A stretch of DNA of 41,934 bases from a virus: the IMG/VR virus record IMGVR_UViG_3300047409_000386, positions 1 to 41,934 of that record. One strand, 5' to 3'. The position numbers and the translations under genes are program-made. This document shows, piece after piece, positions 23,834 through 31,820 of the stretch (position 1 is its first letter; every line of letters begins with the position of its first letter). The notes beneath the pieces are model-generated. The model was not told where the DNA came from. It searched no databases and saw nothing but the letters and a program-made list of their open reading frames with translations.

Positions 23834-24204
23834 TGTCGATCGGAGATTACGCCGAGAACAAGATTTTGGATGCTGTGTTTCGGAACGTCAGCCTCGCGGT
23901 CGCCGCGAACTATGTGAAGCTCCACGTCGGAGCTCCCGGCGACGCAGGCACCTCGAACGCCGCTGGTGAGACGACCCGGAAGGTGGCGTCGTGGGCGGCG
24001 GCGTCCGCTGGGACGATCGCGACGAACACGACGTTGACGTGGTCTGGAGTCGCGGCTACCGAGGTGCTTACCCACATTTCTGTCTGGGACGCCAGTACCG
24101 CCGGCAACCACCTCTGGAACGGGCCGCTCGCCGCCCCCTACTCCGTCAACGCCGGAGATACGTTCGTCCTGACCAGCGGCACCATCGTCGTCACGCTCGA
24201 GTAG
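23833..24204 (+). CDS. Small beta-rich tail/fibre protein
   Basis: This 123-residue protein contains LDAVFRNVSLAVAANYVKLH, VGAPGDAGTSNAAGETTRK and NAGDTFVLTSGTIVVTL. This is a common small phage virion protein plan: an N-terminal helix, a YVxLH strand and a closing beta pair. It precedes a beta-sandwich gene, as 13623 precedes 14058, so the pair may be a duplicated display module. Confidence 0.65.
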   Translation: MSIGDYAENKILDAVFRNVSLAVAANYVKLHVGAPGDAGTSNAAGETTRKVASWAAASAGTIATNTTLTWSGVAATEVLTHISVWDASTAGNHLWNGPLAAPYSVNAGDTFVLTSGTIVVTLE

Positions 24205-25575
24205 ATGGCGATCACCGAAATCCAATCGGTTTCCGGCACCGCTCTTGACACACACCCGACGGTAACGCTGTCCTCGGCACCCGCTACCGGCAACCTCCTG
24301 GTCGCCATCGTGAACGTCGAGATCAACGGCAGCGCCGCCACTATCACCATGCCCGCCGGCTGGACGTTCGTACAGACACAGACCCGTGGGAACGCCGTCG
24401 TGCAGGGCGTGTACTACAAGACCGCCGCCGCGGGCGAGTCGCAAACCGTCACGGCGACGATAAGCAACGCCCGGCTATGGGTGATGTTCGTGGTCGAGGC
24501 GCACTCGACGATCACCAGCGGCTGGCAGCTCGACAAGTCCGCCGGCAACCTCGGCAACAGCAACAACCCGACGACGGGGACGACCGCTACAACGGGCACA
24601 GCCGAGGAGTATTTGGTTGCTGGGATCTGCGTCTGGCCGATCGTGCTTCTCACCTCGCCCACCAACTCGTTCGCGATCAAAGAACAGTTGAGCACCGGCG
24701 CGGCCAACCTCACCGCAGTCATGCTGACCCGGATCGCCTCTGCGACAGGCGCTTATACGACCGGCGGCACCTACACGGGTCTTCCCGCCTTCGCCGCGAC
24801 GATCCAGACGTTCAGGCCGGCGACGGCGACGGTTACCGCCGCCGGGGCGGCGCTCTCCGGTGCCGGCAGCCTCGAGGCCCGAGGCACCTACGCCACGCCG
24901 ACCCTGTTCGTTGGGGCGGCGTTCGGCTACTTCGCCCGCGACCAGTACCCCGTCTGGACGAACATCTCGACCTACGTCCGCAGCATCACCTGGACACGGG
25001 GGAAACAGAACGAACTCAACCAGCTCCAGGCCGGCACCGCCTCGGTTGTCCTCAACGACCCCCGCTCCTACTTCGATCCGAACAACACGGCGTCGCCGTT
25101 CTACCCGAACGTCACACCGGGGATGCCGGTACGGGCGCTTCTTTTCGTCGGCACCACCATGTACACGCTCTTCCATGGATTTGCGGAACGGCTACCGCGC
25201 ACCCAGCGTGTCACGAGCGTCTACACAGAGCGGCAGTTCGACCTGATCGACGGGTTCGCGCTCCTCGCCTACGCCGGCCTTGGCGGAACCAGTTACCCGC
25301 AGCAAACCTCAGACCAGCGCGTCGCGGCCGTCCTCGACAACATCGGCTGGCCTGGGAACAAGCGGGTGATCGGAACCGGCTCCGAAACGTTGGCGGCGCT
25401 CGCGTTCCCCATCGAGGACACCACCACCGCCCAGGCGCACATCCAACAGGTCGTCGACTCCGAAGACGGCCTCCTATACGTCGACGGCGCAAACAACGTC
25501 GTGTTCGTCGGCCGCGCCGCCCTCGCCTCCCCGCCGTACACCGTGTCGTCCGCAACCTTCAAGGACACCGCCTAA
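24205..25575 (+). CDS. Minor tail protein, N-terminal half, with extra beta-sandwich domain
   Basis: This is a 456-residue protein. Residues 1 to about 210 form a Ser/Thr-rich beta-sandwich like that of 14058. From about 235 it becomes a minor tail protein (FARDQYPVWTNISTYVRSIT; GTASVVLNDPRSYFDPNN; AERLPRTQRVTSVYTERQFD). It ends abruptly in VSSATFKDTA followed by TAA and immediately ATG. In related phages this region continues straight into the domain found at the end of the next gene. Confidence 0.75.
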   Translation: MAITEIQSVSGTALDTHPTVTLSSAPATGNLLVAIVNVEINGSAATITMPAGWTFVQTQTRGNAVVQGVYYKTAAAGESQTVTATISNARLWVMFVVEAHSTITSGWQLDKSAGNLGNSNNPTTGTTATTGTAEEYLVAGICVWPIVLLTSPTNSFAIKEQLSTGAANLTAVMLTRIASATGAYTTGGTYTGLPAFAATIQTFRPATATVTAAGAALSGAGSLEARGTYATPTLFVGAAFGYFARDQYPVWTNISTYVRSITWTRGKQNELNQLQAGTASVVLNDPRSYFDPNNTASPFYPNVTPGMPVRALLFVGTTMYTLFHGFAERLPRTQRVTSVYTERQFDLIDGFALLAYAGLGGTSYPQQTSDQRVAAVLDNIGWPGNKRVIGTGSETLAALAFPIEDTTTAQAHIQQVVDSEDGLLYVDGANNVVFVGRAALASPPYTVSSATFKDTA

Positions 25576-26970
25576 ATGCCGGGCATCGACAGCTTCACCG
25601 TCCTGATGCTCCACTGCGACGGGACGAACGGCTCCACCACGTTCACCGACTCGGCGCTGACGCCGCACACGATGACGGCGAACGGGAACGCACAAGTGAC
25701 CACCGCCCAGTCGGTGTTCGGCGGCGCATCAGCATCGTTCGACGGCACTGGGGACTGGCTTCAGACGGCGGACTCCGCGGACTGGGATTTCGGCTCCGGC
25801 GACTTCACCATCGACTTCCGGATCCGGTTCGCCGTCTCGACCGACGCGGACCTTATCGCCCAGTACGGCACCAACCAGTCGTTCCGGGTGGTCCGGCTGA
25901 ACTTCAACAACACACTGGACTTCCAGTACAGCACCACCGGCAGCAACCAAGTCGACATCCTCCCCTCGTGGACGCCGACCGCAAACACCTGGTACCACGT
26001 TGCGATCGTCCGTTCCGGAAACAACCTGTACCACTTCGTAGACGGAACGGCTCTCGCTGCCCCGACGTCGGTCAGCGGCGTAACGATCTTCAACTCGGTT
26101 AGTCCTCTCACCATCGGCGCGGGCCCCGCCGGTGTCAACCCGTTCAACGGGTGGCTGGACGAGATCCGCATCTCCAAGGGCGTCGCCCGGTGGACGACCA
26201 CCTTCACCCCACCCTCGAGCGCGTACACCGTCGACGCACCAACCAACAGCGTCGCCCCCGTCGCGTCAGGCACCCCGGCGCTCGCCCAAACCCTCACGAC
26301 CACCAACGGCACCTGGACAGGCGGCCCGAGCTTCACCTACCAGTGGCAGCGGGACAACTCGGGCGGCGGCGTCTACTCCGACATCGGATCCGCAACCGCC
26401 TCCACTTACCTCCTCACCGTTTCGGAGGTGGGCTGCAACGTCCGCTGTGTCGTCACCGGAACCAACGCCGGCGGGTCCGCCAGCGCCAACTCGAACGCGC
26501 TCGGATTGGTCACAGGCCCGGCCGCCTACCCGTACACCGACCTCGTTCCCTCCTACGACCTCGACAACGTCTTCAACCGCTGGACAGTCACCCGCGACAA
26601 CGGCAGCCCCCAAACCAGCGAAGACACCACCTCCCAATCGAAGTACTTCCTCCGGGCGAAACAGACCCAGACGCTCGTCTCCGACGACACCGCCGCCCTC
26701 GCCCAAGCCGCCAGGAAGATCGCCAAGTACAAAGACCCGCTGAACCGGGTCGAGTCGATGACGATCATGCCGCTCCAGTCGTTGACGAACACCGCCCAGA
26801 TCGACGCCGGACTCGGACGGCAGCTCGGCGACCGCATCACCATCCAGGAGACCCCACCGGGGTTCGCCGGCGTCCAGTCGAAGGAATATGTAATCCAGAA
26901 CATCAGCGGCCAGATCCACGCCGGGCCGATGCTCTCGATGACCCTCACGTTCGGAGTCTGGCCCGCCTGA
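25576..26970 (+). CDS. LamG and Ig-like protein carrying minor tail C-terminal half
   Basis: Residues 1 to about 210 of this 464-residue protein look like a LamG/concanavalin-type jelly roll (SASFDGTGDWLQTADSADWD; NTWYHVAIVRSGNNLYHFVD; GWLDEIRISKGVARW). Residues 215-310 form an Ig-like module (GTWTGGPSFTYQWQRDNSGG). From about 318, YPYTDLVPSYDLDNVFN through DRITIQETPPG is the usual second half of the minor tail domain begun in the preceding gene. LamG and Ig modules usually bind carbohydrate at the host surface. Confidence 0.75.
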   Translation: MPGIDSFTVLMLHCDGTNGSTTFTDSALTPHTMTANGNAQVTTAQSVFGGASASFDGTGDWLQTADSADWDFGSGDFTIDFRIRFAVSTDADLIAQYGTNQSFRVVRLNFNNTLDFQYSTTGSNQVDILPSWTPTANTWYHVAIVRSGNNLYHFVDGTALAAPTSVSGVTIFNSVSPLTIGAGPAGVNPFNGWLDEIRISKGVARWTTTFTPPSSAYTVDAPTNSVAPVASGTPALAQTLTTTNGTWTGGPSFTYQWQRDNSGGGVYSDIGSATASTYLLTVSEVGCNVRCVVTGTNAGGSASANSNALGLVTGPAAYPYTDLVPSYDLDNVFNRWTVTRDNGSPQTSEDTTSQSKYFLRAKQTQTLVSDDTAALAQAARKIAKYKDPLNRVESMTIMPLQSLTNTAQIDAGLGRQLGDRITIQETPPGFAGVQSKEYVIQNISGQIHAGPMLSMTLTFGVWPA

Positions 26971-27746
26971 TGGCAGAAAAGGAATACGCCACCCCGCTCG
27001 GCCTCACCACGCCGAACATGCGCGGCACCAAAGTCCGCGACGCCCAATGGCTCCTCGCAGGCCACAACCGGTTCAAGGGGCTCGCCCCCTACAAAGACGG
27101 GGCGATCGACTCGGTCTACGGCCACCTCACCGCCCAGGCCACGCGGAGGGCGAAGTACTGGCTGGGCTACCCGGAGAAGGCGCTCGACGGCATGTTCGGG
27201 CAGACGCTCTACGAGTACCTGCGGGAGAAGAAGTGGCGGCCGCTTCCCGACGCCTACAAGAAGCGCCGCGAGACCCGGCTCAAGCTACTGGCCGACGCGC
27301 AGAACCCCGGCGCCCTGGCGTTCGCCCTCGCCGAGAAGGAGATCGGCTACCGCGAAGAGCCCCAGCACGGCGTCAACGACAACAAGTACGGCCGCGAATA
27401 CGGCTTCAACCACGTCCCCTGGTGCGCCATCTTCGAATCGATCATGTTCAAGCACGCCGGCTACCCGAAGTACAAATACGCGGCGGTGGCCGCCATCTAC
27501 TGGGACGCGATGGCGAACCGGAACGGCCTCTACATCGTCCGCACACCCCGCCAGGGCGACATCGTCGGGTACCGGTTGCACGGCGACGAGTACGCGCACA
27601 CCGCGTTCTTCTCGAAGTGGGCGGGTGAGGGCACCCTCGAGGACCTGGGCGGCAACACCGGGCCCTCGGACATCTCCAACGGAGGCATGGTGATGAAGCA
27701 GAACCGCAACGTGTCGATCGTCCACTACTACGCCCGGATGCTCTGA
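26970..27746 (+). CDS. Endolysin with CHAP domain
   Basis: This 258-residue protein has an N-terminal region with a peptidoglycan-binding-like helical pattern (GTKVRDAQWLLAGHNRF; GAIDSVYGHLTAQATRRAK). The C-terminal CHAP amidase/endopeptidase has Cys152 in VPWCAIFESIMF, His210 in EYAHTAFFSKW and Asn229 in LGGNTGPS. It cuts peptidoglycan at the end of infection. ATG 26970 overlaps the upstream TGA, and the stop overlaps the next gene. No signal peptide is visible, so it depends on the holin. Confidence 0.88.
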   Translation: MAEKEYATPLGLTTPNMRGTKVRDAQWLLAGHNRFKGLAPYKDGAIDSVYGHLTAQATRRAKYWLGYPEKALDGMFGQTLYEYLREKKWRPLPDAYKKRRETRLKLLADAQNPGALAFALAEKEIGYREEPQHGVNDNKYGREYGFNHVPWCAIFESIMFKHAGYPKYKYAAVAAIYWDAMANRNGLYIVRTPRQGDIVGYRLHGDEYAHTAFFSKWAGEGTLEDLGGNTGPSDISNGGMVMKQNRNVSIVHYYARML

Positions 27747-28372
27747 TGGCAGAAGACCCGAAACCCGGCACCGGCGCCCTGCTCGGAAAACAGTGGCAGC
27801 CCCGCGACCTCGCCCGCGTCTTCTACAACGCCGGCTTCCAAGACGCGGTCACGTTGAACGTCGCCCTCCAGGTGTGCCTCGCAGAATCACAAGGGTACGA
27901 CCACGCCATCCACGTCAACCTCGACGGCTCCAGGGACCGCGGCGTCTGGCAGCTCAACAGCATCCACAAGCAGATCACCGACGAGATCGCCTACGACCCC
28001 GTCCAAGCCACCGTCGAAGCATTCAAACTCTGGGTCGCCCGCGGCTCCGACTTCTCCGACTGGGCCGCCTACACCACCGGCGTCTACCTCCACGACTCAT
28101 ATCTCGGACGGGCAACCCGCGGCGTCGCCAACTACATCGCGGACGAGCTCCTCACCTGGCCCGTCCCAAAACGGGCAGACGGAAGCACCTACGAGCACCG
28201 GTTCACCAGCCCGGTGCTGTCGTTCCAGCATCAGACCGCCGGGGCGATCCACTGGATCGAGGTCGCGAAGAAGGATCTCGGGTTCGGCGTCAAGGTGAAG
28301 GACGTCGTCCAGCACGTCCAGCAAGACCTCTCGCACGGGCTGATCGCCGCCAAACAGGCGCTCCCGAACTGA
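27746..28372 (+). CDS. Lysozyme/transglycosylase-like muralytic protein
   Basis: This 208-residue protein contains VCLAESQGYDHAIHVNLDGS with Glu in the expected catalytic position, then RDRGVWQLNSIHKQIT, the pattern of lysozyme-like soluble transglycosylases. It sits between the CHAP endolysin and the holin. It could be a second lysin or a virion-associated enzyme. Confidence 0.75.
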   Translation: MAEDPKPGTGALLGKQWQPRDLARVFYNAGFQDAVTLNVALQVCLAESQGYDHAIHVNLDGSRDRGVWQLNSIHKQITDEIAYDPVQATVEAFKLWVARGSDFSDWAAYTTGVYLHDSYLGRATRGVANYIADELLTWPVPKRADGSTYEHRFTSPVLSFQHQTAGAIHWIEVAKKDLGFGVKVKDVVQHVQQDLSHGLIAAKQALPN

Positions 28373-28632
28373 TGACCGCCTCGAAGAAACGAGTGGTGAT
28401 CGGCAACACCGCCCTCGGCGCCGCCGGCACCGCTGTCGCCACCCTCGTCGTCTGGGGTCTCGGGCAGCTCGGCGCCGACATCGAAACGGCCGGTGGGGCC
28501 GCGGCGATCGGCGGCGCCGTGGCTGGCGCCACCATCTTCGTCGTCAGGTACGGGGTCACCGGCCTGGCGCATGTGGTCTGGGTCGGCAGCGACGAGAACG
28601 GCCAATCCCCCCGGAACGGAGACAAACCATGA
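28372..28632 (+). CDS. Holin candidate
   Basis: This 86-residue protein has two hydrophobic spans, NTALGAAGTAVATLVVWGLG and AAAIGGAVAGATIFVVRYGV, a basic N-terminus (TASKKR) and a charged hydrophilic tail. This is a typical class II holin plan. ATG 28372 overlaps the muralytic gene stop. It would form the membrane lesion that releases the endolysin. Confidence 0.8.
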   Translation: MTASKKRVVIGNTALGAAGTAVATLVVWGLGQLGADIETAGGAAAIGGAVAGATIFVVRYGVTGLAHVVWVGSDENGQSPRNGDKP

Positions 28633-29786
28633 CCAACCGTGAGCTCGCCGACGCCGCCTGGCTCGAGTTGACCAAAACCACCGACCCCTTCCCGAAATGG
28701 GTGAGCAAAGGCAAGCCGGCCTCGTCGCACTGGGCGAAAGCCAAAGGGCTCCTCGACCAGGTCACAGACCCCGCCGCACCCCCACCGCCGACGCCGACGC
28801 CGCCCCCGACAACGAACACCCGGATCCTGTTCGCCCCCACAGCCCAAAGCGAACTCGACCCAGTCATGAACACCACCGACCCCGCCTCGAAGCAGTACGT
28901 CAACGACCACTACCACCGGATCATCAAACTCTGGGGGTCCAAGTGGGCGACGTTCTACAAGAACGGCCACGTCTACATCGACCTCCTCGCGATCTACCGC
29001 AACTCCAACGCCGACTTCTCCCAGATCCTCCACAACGCCGCCGGCAAACCCCTCTACATCCCCTACGGCTGCTCCGGCGGTGTCTGCCCCCAATGGTCAG
29101 CCGACCCCGGCAACGCCGCCTTCCGCGCCAACCAGATCAAACGATGCAAAGACGCGCTCGCAATGGGGTACGTCGGCGTCCACCTCGACGACGTCAACCT
29201 CGGCTTCAACTTCTCCGACGGGTACAACGGCGCCCAACAACCGGTCGGGTACACGGTCGCCTCCTACAACGACGCGGTCGTGTCGCTGCTCGAGGAGATC
29301 CGCAAGGCGATCCCGACCGCCGAAATCTCGCACAACGCCCGCTGGTTCGACTCACCTAACCACGACGGCAAAGACCCGTTCGTCGAAAGGCAGATCAAAG
29401 CCGCCGACTTCACCACCATCGAACGCGGGATCGTCGACGGCGGCCTGACGGGCGGGACAGGCTCATGGTCGGTTGACCGGCTGTTCAGTTACGTCGACCA
29501 CATCCACGAGCTTGGCCGGTCCGCGGTCTGGATGAGTTACGCCGACTCGGCGCAGGACACGACGGCGAACATCGCCGCCTACCTGCTCTGCCGCGAGAAC
29601 GAAGACATGGTCTCGTCGCATCTGGGCGCCTACCCGGCCAACCCGTTCGCCCCGTACAACCTCGACCCCGGGAAGGCTCTGGGGGTGCGGACGAAACCCT
29701 CAACGGATGTGTGGCAGCGGGAGTTCGAGCACGCCACCGCCCGGTACACGCTCGCGACCCGGTCGGGGACGGTGACGGCGAAGTAA
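28629..29786 (+). CDS. Glycoside-hydrolase-like protein (GHL15-like TIM barrel)
   Basis: This 385-residue protein has a short helical N-terminal region (LADAAWLELTKTTDPFPKWV), a Pro/Thr linker (PPPPTPTPPPTT) and a TIM-barrel-like domain. Key segments are YVGVHLDDVNLGFNFS (Asp187-Asp188, candidate acid/nucleophile), SHNARWFDSP and AVWMSYADSAQDTTANIAAY. It resembles hypothetical glycosyl hydrolase family 15-type proteins seen in phages. It could attack cell-surface or capsular glycans. It is the last gene before a strong terminator. Confidence 0.75.
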   Translation: MTNRELADAAWLELTKTTDPFPKWVSKGKPASSHWAKAKGLLDQVTDPAAPPPPTPTPPPTTNTRILFAPTAQSELDPVMNTTDPASKQYVNDHYHRIIKLWGSKWATFYKNGHVYIDLLAIYRNSNADFSQILHNAAGKPLYIPYGCSGGVCPQWSADPGNAAFRANQIKRCKDALAMGYVGVHLDDVNLGFNFSDGYNGAQQPVGYTVASYNDAVVSLLEEIRKAIPTAEISHNARWFDSPNHDGKDPFVERQIKAADFTTIERGIVDGGLTGGTGSWSVDRLFSYVDHIHELGRSAVWMSYADSAQDTTANIAAYLLCRENEDMVSSHLGAYPANPFAPYNLDPGKALGVRTKPSTDVWQREFEHATARYTLATRSGTVTAK

Positions 29787-29830
29787 AGCCGCCACGCGAC
29801 CCTGCGAAACGCAGAGGTGCGTAAAAGACT

Positions 29831-29852
29831 GAGCGCCCCTTTCGGGGCGCTC
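29831..29852. terminator. Strong (bidirectional) terminator hairpin
   Basis: A perfect nine-base-pair stem GAGCGCCCC/GGGGCGCTC with a TTTC loop lies between the convergent late operon and the minus-strand secreted-protein gene. The rest of 29787-29924 holds no gene I can support. Confidence 0.88.
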
Positions 29853-29924
29853 GTCTGTCTCAGCCGTGGAGGGAGCTTTGTCACGGTTCCCGAACGGCCG
29901 AGAACCCTTGCCCCTGATTCTGAA

Positions 29925-30275
29925 TCATCGGATCCGCGTCCATTCCGAACCAAGCCGCGGCATCAGTTTGCAGAACAGCGGGGCCGCCCTGCCATACCGT
30001 TCGCCGACAACCCCGAGGAACACGTTGATGCCCTTGTACTGGAACAGGCAGGCGACAGTCGGGTGGGCGAACGCCGCCCGGCCGCTGTGGAAGCCGCTGC
30101 CGAGGCTGTGGCGGAAAATCTGGCAGAAGCCGCCGCCGACGTCAGCGCCGGACAGGCCGAGCCCGACAGCCATCGAGTTAGCCCTGAACGTGCAGGTGCC
30201 GTTGGTATGCGCCGAAGCGGTACCGGGGATTACGAGGGCCGCGAGAACCGCAGCCGTTGCGAGTGCTGCCTTCAT
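29925..30275 (-). CDS. Secreted Cys-containing protein (candidate lysogenic conversion gene)
   Basis: This 116-residue protein starts at ATG 30275 with an excellent GGAGG ribosome-binding site on the minus strand. It has a clear signal peptide, MKAALATAAVLAALVIPGTA, with likely cleavage after Ala-Ser-Ala. The mature part has four cysteines (GTCTF, GFCQIF, VACLF, LFCKL) that could form two disulfides. It contains Gly-rich strands. It lies beside the repressor candidate and opposite the late genes, where prophage-expressed genes are found. No family is recognised. Confidence 0.72.
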   Translation of the reverse strand: MKAALATAAVLAALVIPGTASAHTNGTCTFRANSMAVGLGLSGADVGGGFCQIFRHSLGSGFHSGRAAFAHPTVACLFQYKGINVFLGVVGERYGRAAPLFCKLMPRLGSEWTRIR

Positions 30276-30354
30276 GTTGCTCACCTCCGTGTAGTGGAAC
30301 CGTGACGCCAAGGAGGCTAGCCACAGCGGCAGCCGGCCGCATGGTCCGATCTGG

Positions 30355-30612
30355 CTATCCGCGGGCGACGACCTGGCGGCCCCGGTCAACCCAACCCTGC
30401 ACCGTCGACCGAGACACCCCCAACGCCCTGGCGAGCTGCGACCGGGACGCGCCCTCGTCCTCGCACGCCCGCAACACCGCCACCCCGAGCTCGTCCACGG
30501 CCTGCTCCCAGTCATCCTTCCGCTGCCGGCGCCGCTCGAGCAGCGCCCGCAGGTTCTGCACAGTCTCCGCGGAGGGCTCCTTGCCTGGAGGACGACCCAT
30601 GCCGATCACCAC
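30355..30612 (-). CDS. Small HTH DNA-binding protein, repressor candidate
   Basis: This 85-residue protein starts at GTG 30612, eight bases after GAGGAG. It has a long basic/acidic helix (NLRALLERRRQRKDDWEQAV) and a helix-turn-helix (ASRSQLARALGVSRSTVQGW) ending in a basic tail. It is transcribed divergently from the excisionase/integrase operon, so immunity or a lysis-lysogeny switch is the likely role. It is small for a CI-type repressor and has no protease-like domain. Confidence 0.75.
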   Translation of the reverse strand: MVIGMGRPPGKEPSAETVQNLRALLERRRQRKDDWEQAVDELGVAVLRACEDEGASRSQLARALGVSRSTVQGWVDRGRQVVARG

Positions 30613-30798
30613 GGTAAGTCTCCTCGCGAATCTATTTCGTGCGGTCCGTCCGTACAGTCTGTTACATTCCTGCACCCCCGTGCTGCGGCGACGGGGGCCA
30701 CAGCAGGCGGCAGGCATCAGGGGCCAGGTGGGGGAAGCGCAACGCAGGCGGTAGGTGACACGTTTTGTTCGCTATTTGCGGACGATTCGCCCGGAGGG

Positions 30799-30820
30799 AA
30801 AACCCCTGCAAAACCCCTGT
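30799..30820 (+). repeat. Tandem 11-bp repeat (AAAACCCCTGY x2)
   Basis: Two adjacent copies differ only in the last base. They lie upstream of the rightward operon and next to the 10-bp repeats, suggesting protein-binding sites. Confidence 0.7.
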
Positions 30821-30837
30821 GCGGGCGACACCAGCTA

Positions 30838-30865
30838 ACACGGCGCGACACGGCGCGACACGGCG
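30838..30865 (+). repeat. Tandem 10-bp repeat (ACACGGCGCG x2.8)
   Basis: Two full copies and eight bases of a third lie directly upstream of the putative -10 at 30882. The 10-bp period would put each site on the same face of the helix, as expected for cooperative operators. Confidence 0.75.
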
Positions 30866-30911
30866 GGGCGGGCCCGTTCGTTACAACCGTGACCATGAAC
30901 AAAGGCCGCCG

Positions 30912-31214
30912 ATGACCGCCACATCGAACCACGGCAAACGCGACGAGATCGCCTTCCGCGGCAACGCCCTCGGAGAAGCAAAGTCAAGAGCAGAAGCGGT
31001 CGGCAAAGAACAACGAGCCGTCTTCGGCGACATCATGCGGATGCTCGAAGCACTCGTCGACGACGGCATCCAGATCGACCCCGCCCAAGTCACCTTCAAA
31101 GACGACGTCGACCAGGCCGCCTGGCGCCGCTACATCCTCCCCAGCGCCCTCCGCAGCCCCCTCGAGCCACCGATGATGGAAACCGAAGCGGAGATATTGC
31201 GGGCGGTTCAGTGA
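30912..31214 (+). CDS. First rightward gene, unknown function
   Basis: This 100-residue protein starts at ATG 30912, with AAAGG six bases upstream. It is helical and charged (GNALGEAKSRAEAVGKEQRA; VFGDIMRMLEALVDDGIQID). A Pro/Glu-rich end follows. No motif is recognised. As first gene of the integration operon it could be a regulator. Confidence 0.65.
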   Translation: MTATSNHGKRDEIAFRGNALGEAKSRAEAVGKEQRAVFGDIMRMLEALVDDGIQIDPAQVTFKDDVDQAAWRRYILPSALRSPLEPPMMETEAEILRAVQ

Positions 31215-31369
31215 CCGGCCAGCTCTGCGAAACCGTCGACGCCGAAGTGTTCTACGCCGTCGTCCGCGAACGCGACCTACTGCTCGAGCTCGTCCACACC
31301 TTGCGGCAGCGGGAAGACGACGCCTACGCCCGGATCGCCGAACTCGAAACCGAACGGTTCCCCCGGTGA
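31211..31369 (+). CDS. 52-aa coiled-coil protein
   Basis: GTG 31211 overlaps the previous stop, and its own stop overlaps the excisionase-like start. The product is helical (VFYAVVRERDLLLELVHTLR) with a continuing charged heptad pattern. Function is unknown; overlaps on both sides support translation. Confidence 0.65.
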   Translation: MTGQLCETVDAEVFYAVVRERDLLLELVHTLRQREDDAYARIAELETERFPR

Positions 31370-31551
31370 CCTCGCCCTACCTGACCAAGGCCGAGGCCGC
31401 CGACTACGCCCGCGTCAGCGTCAGAACGATCGAGCGGGCGATCAAGGCCGGCGACCTCGACGCCGGCGGCATTCCCGGTCGCCGCCTGATCCGGCAAGAG
31501 TGGGTTGACGCATGGTTGATGCGGGCCCAGCGCGACCGGAACGGCTACTAG
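31366..31551 (+). CDS. Excisionase-like HTH protein
   Basis: This 61-residue protein is an HTH_17/MerR-like excisionase: YLTKAEAADYARVSVRTIER is the DNA-binding helix pair, followed by the wing GIPGRRLIRQEWVDAWL. Such proteins bind attP arms and direct the integrase toward excision. GTG 31366. It lies two genes upstream of the integrase. Confidence 0.8.
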   Translation: MTSPYLTKAEAADYARVSVRTIERAIKAGDLDAGGIPGRRLIRQEWVDAWLMRAQRDRNGY

Positions 31552-31752
31552 ATGGAACGCTGGCTGAAAGCCTACGAGGTCGCCGAACGGATCGGCGTAA
31601 CACCACAGTGGGTGATGAACCAGGCACGACTCCACGTCCACACCAACGGCCAAGAGGGCATCCCCGGCATCAAGGTCGGCAAGGCGTGGGTGTTCGACTG
31701 GGACGACGTCGAGCGGACACTGCGGCGGCAGTCGCTGACTGTCGCCGAATGA
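31552..31752 (+). CDS. Second excisionase-like winged HTH protein
   Basis: This 66-residue protein starts directly after the preceding TAG. WLKAYEVAERIGVTPQWVMN is an HTH, and GIPGIKVGKAWVFDWDDVER is a wing/hairpin with the common aspartate pair, like small excisionases. It may be a paralogue of the previous gene or a regulator. Confidence 0.75.
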   Translation: MERWLKAYEVAERIGVTPQWVMNQARLHVHTNGQEGIPGIKVGKAWVFDWDDVERTLRRQSLTVAE

Positions 31753-31799
31753 GTTCCTGGTTCGCCCGCACCTATGACGCCGCCACACAACCATCAGCC

Positions 31800-31819
31800 C
31801 CGTTCAGTACGCTGAACGG
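31800..31819. promoter_or_regulatory. Palindromic operator overlapping a -10 element
   Basis: CCGTTCAG-TACG-CTGAACGG is a perfect 8+8 inverted repeat directly before ATG 31821. Within it, TACGCT (31808-31813) matches the actinobacterial -10 pattern TAnnnT seven bases before the ATG, suggesting a leaderless transcript whose promoter is blocked by a dimeric regulator. Confidence 0.6.
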
Positions 31820-31820
31820 A

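Larger units (their letters stand above)
30613..30911. promoter_or_regulatory. Divergent control region with tandem repeats
   Basis: There is no gene I can support between the minus-strand HTH gene and the rightward operon. The region contains two tandem 11-mers AAAACCCCTGC/T (30799-30820) and nearly three tandem 10-mers ACACGGCGCG (30838-30865). A possible -10 TACAAC lies at 30882-30887, seven bases before ATG 30895. That ATG opens a six-codon leader (Met-Asn-Lys-Gly-Arg-Arg) whose stop overlaps ATG 30912. The repeats lie where a -35 and operators would be. Confidence 0.6.
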
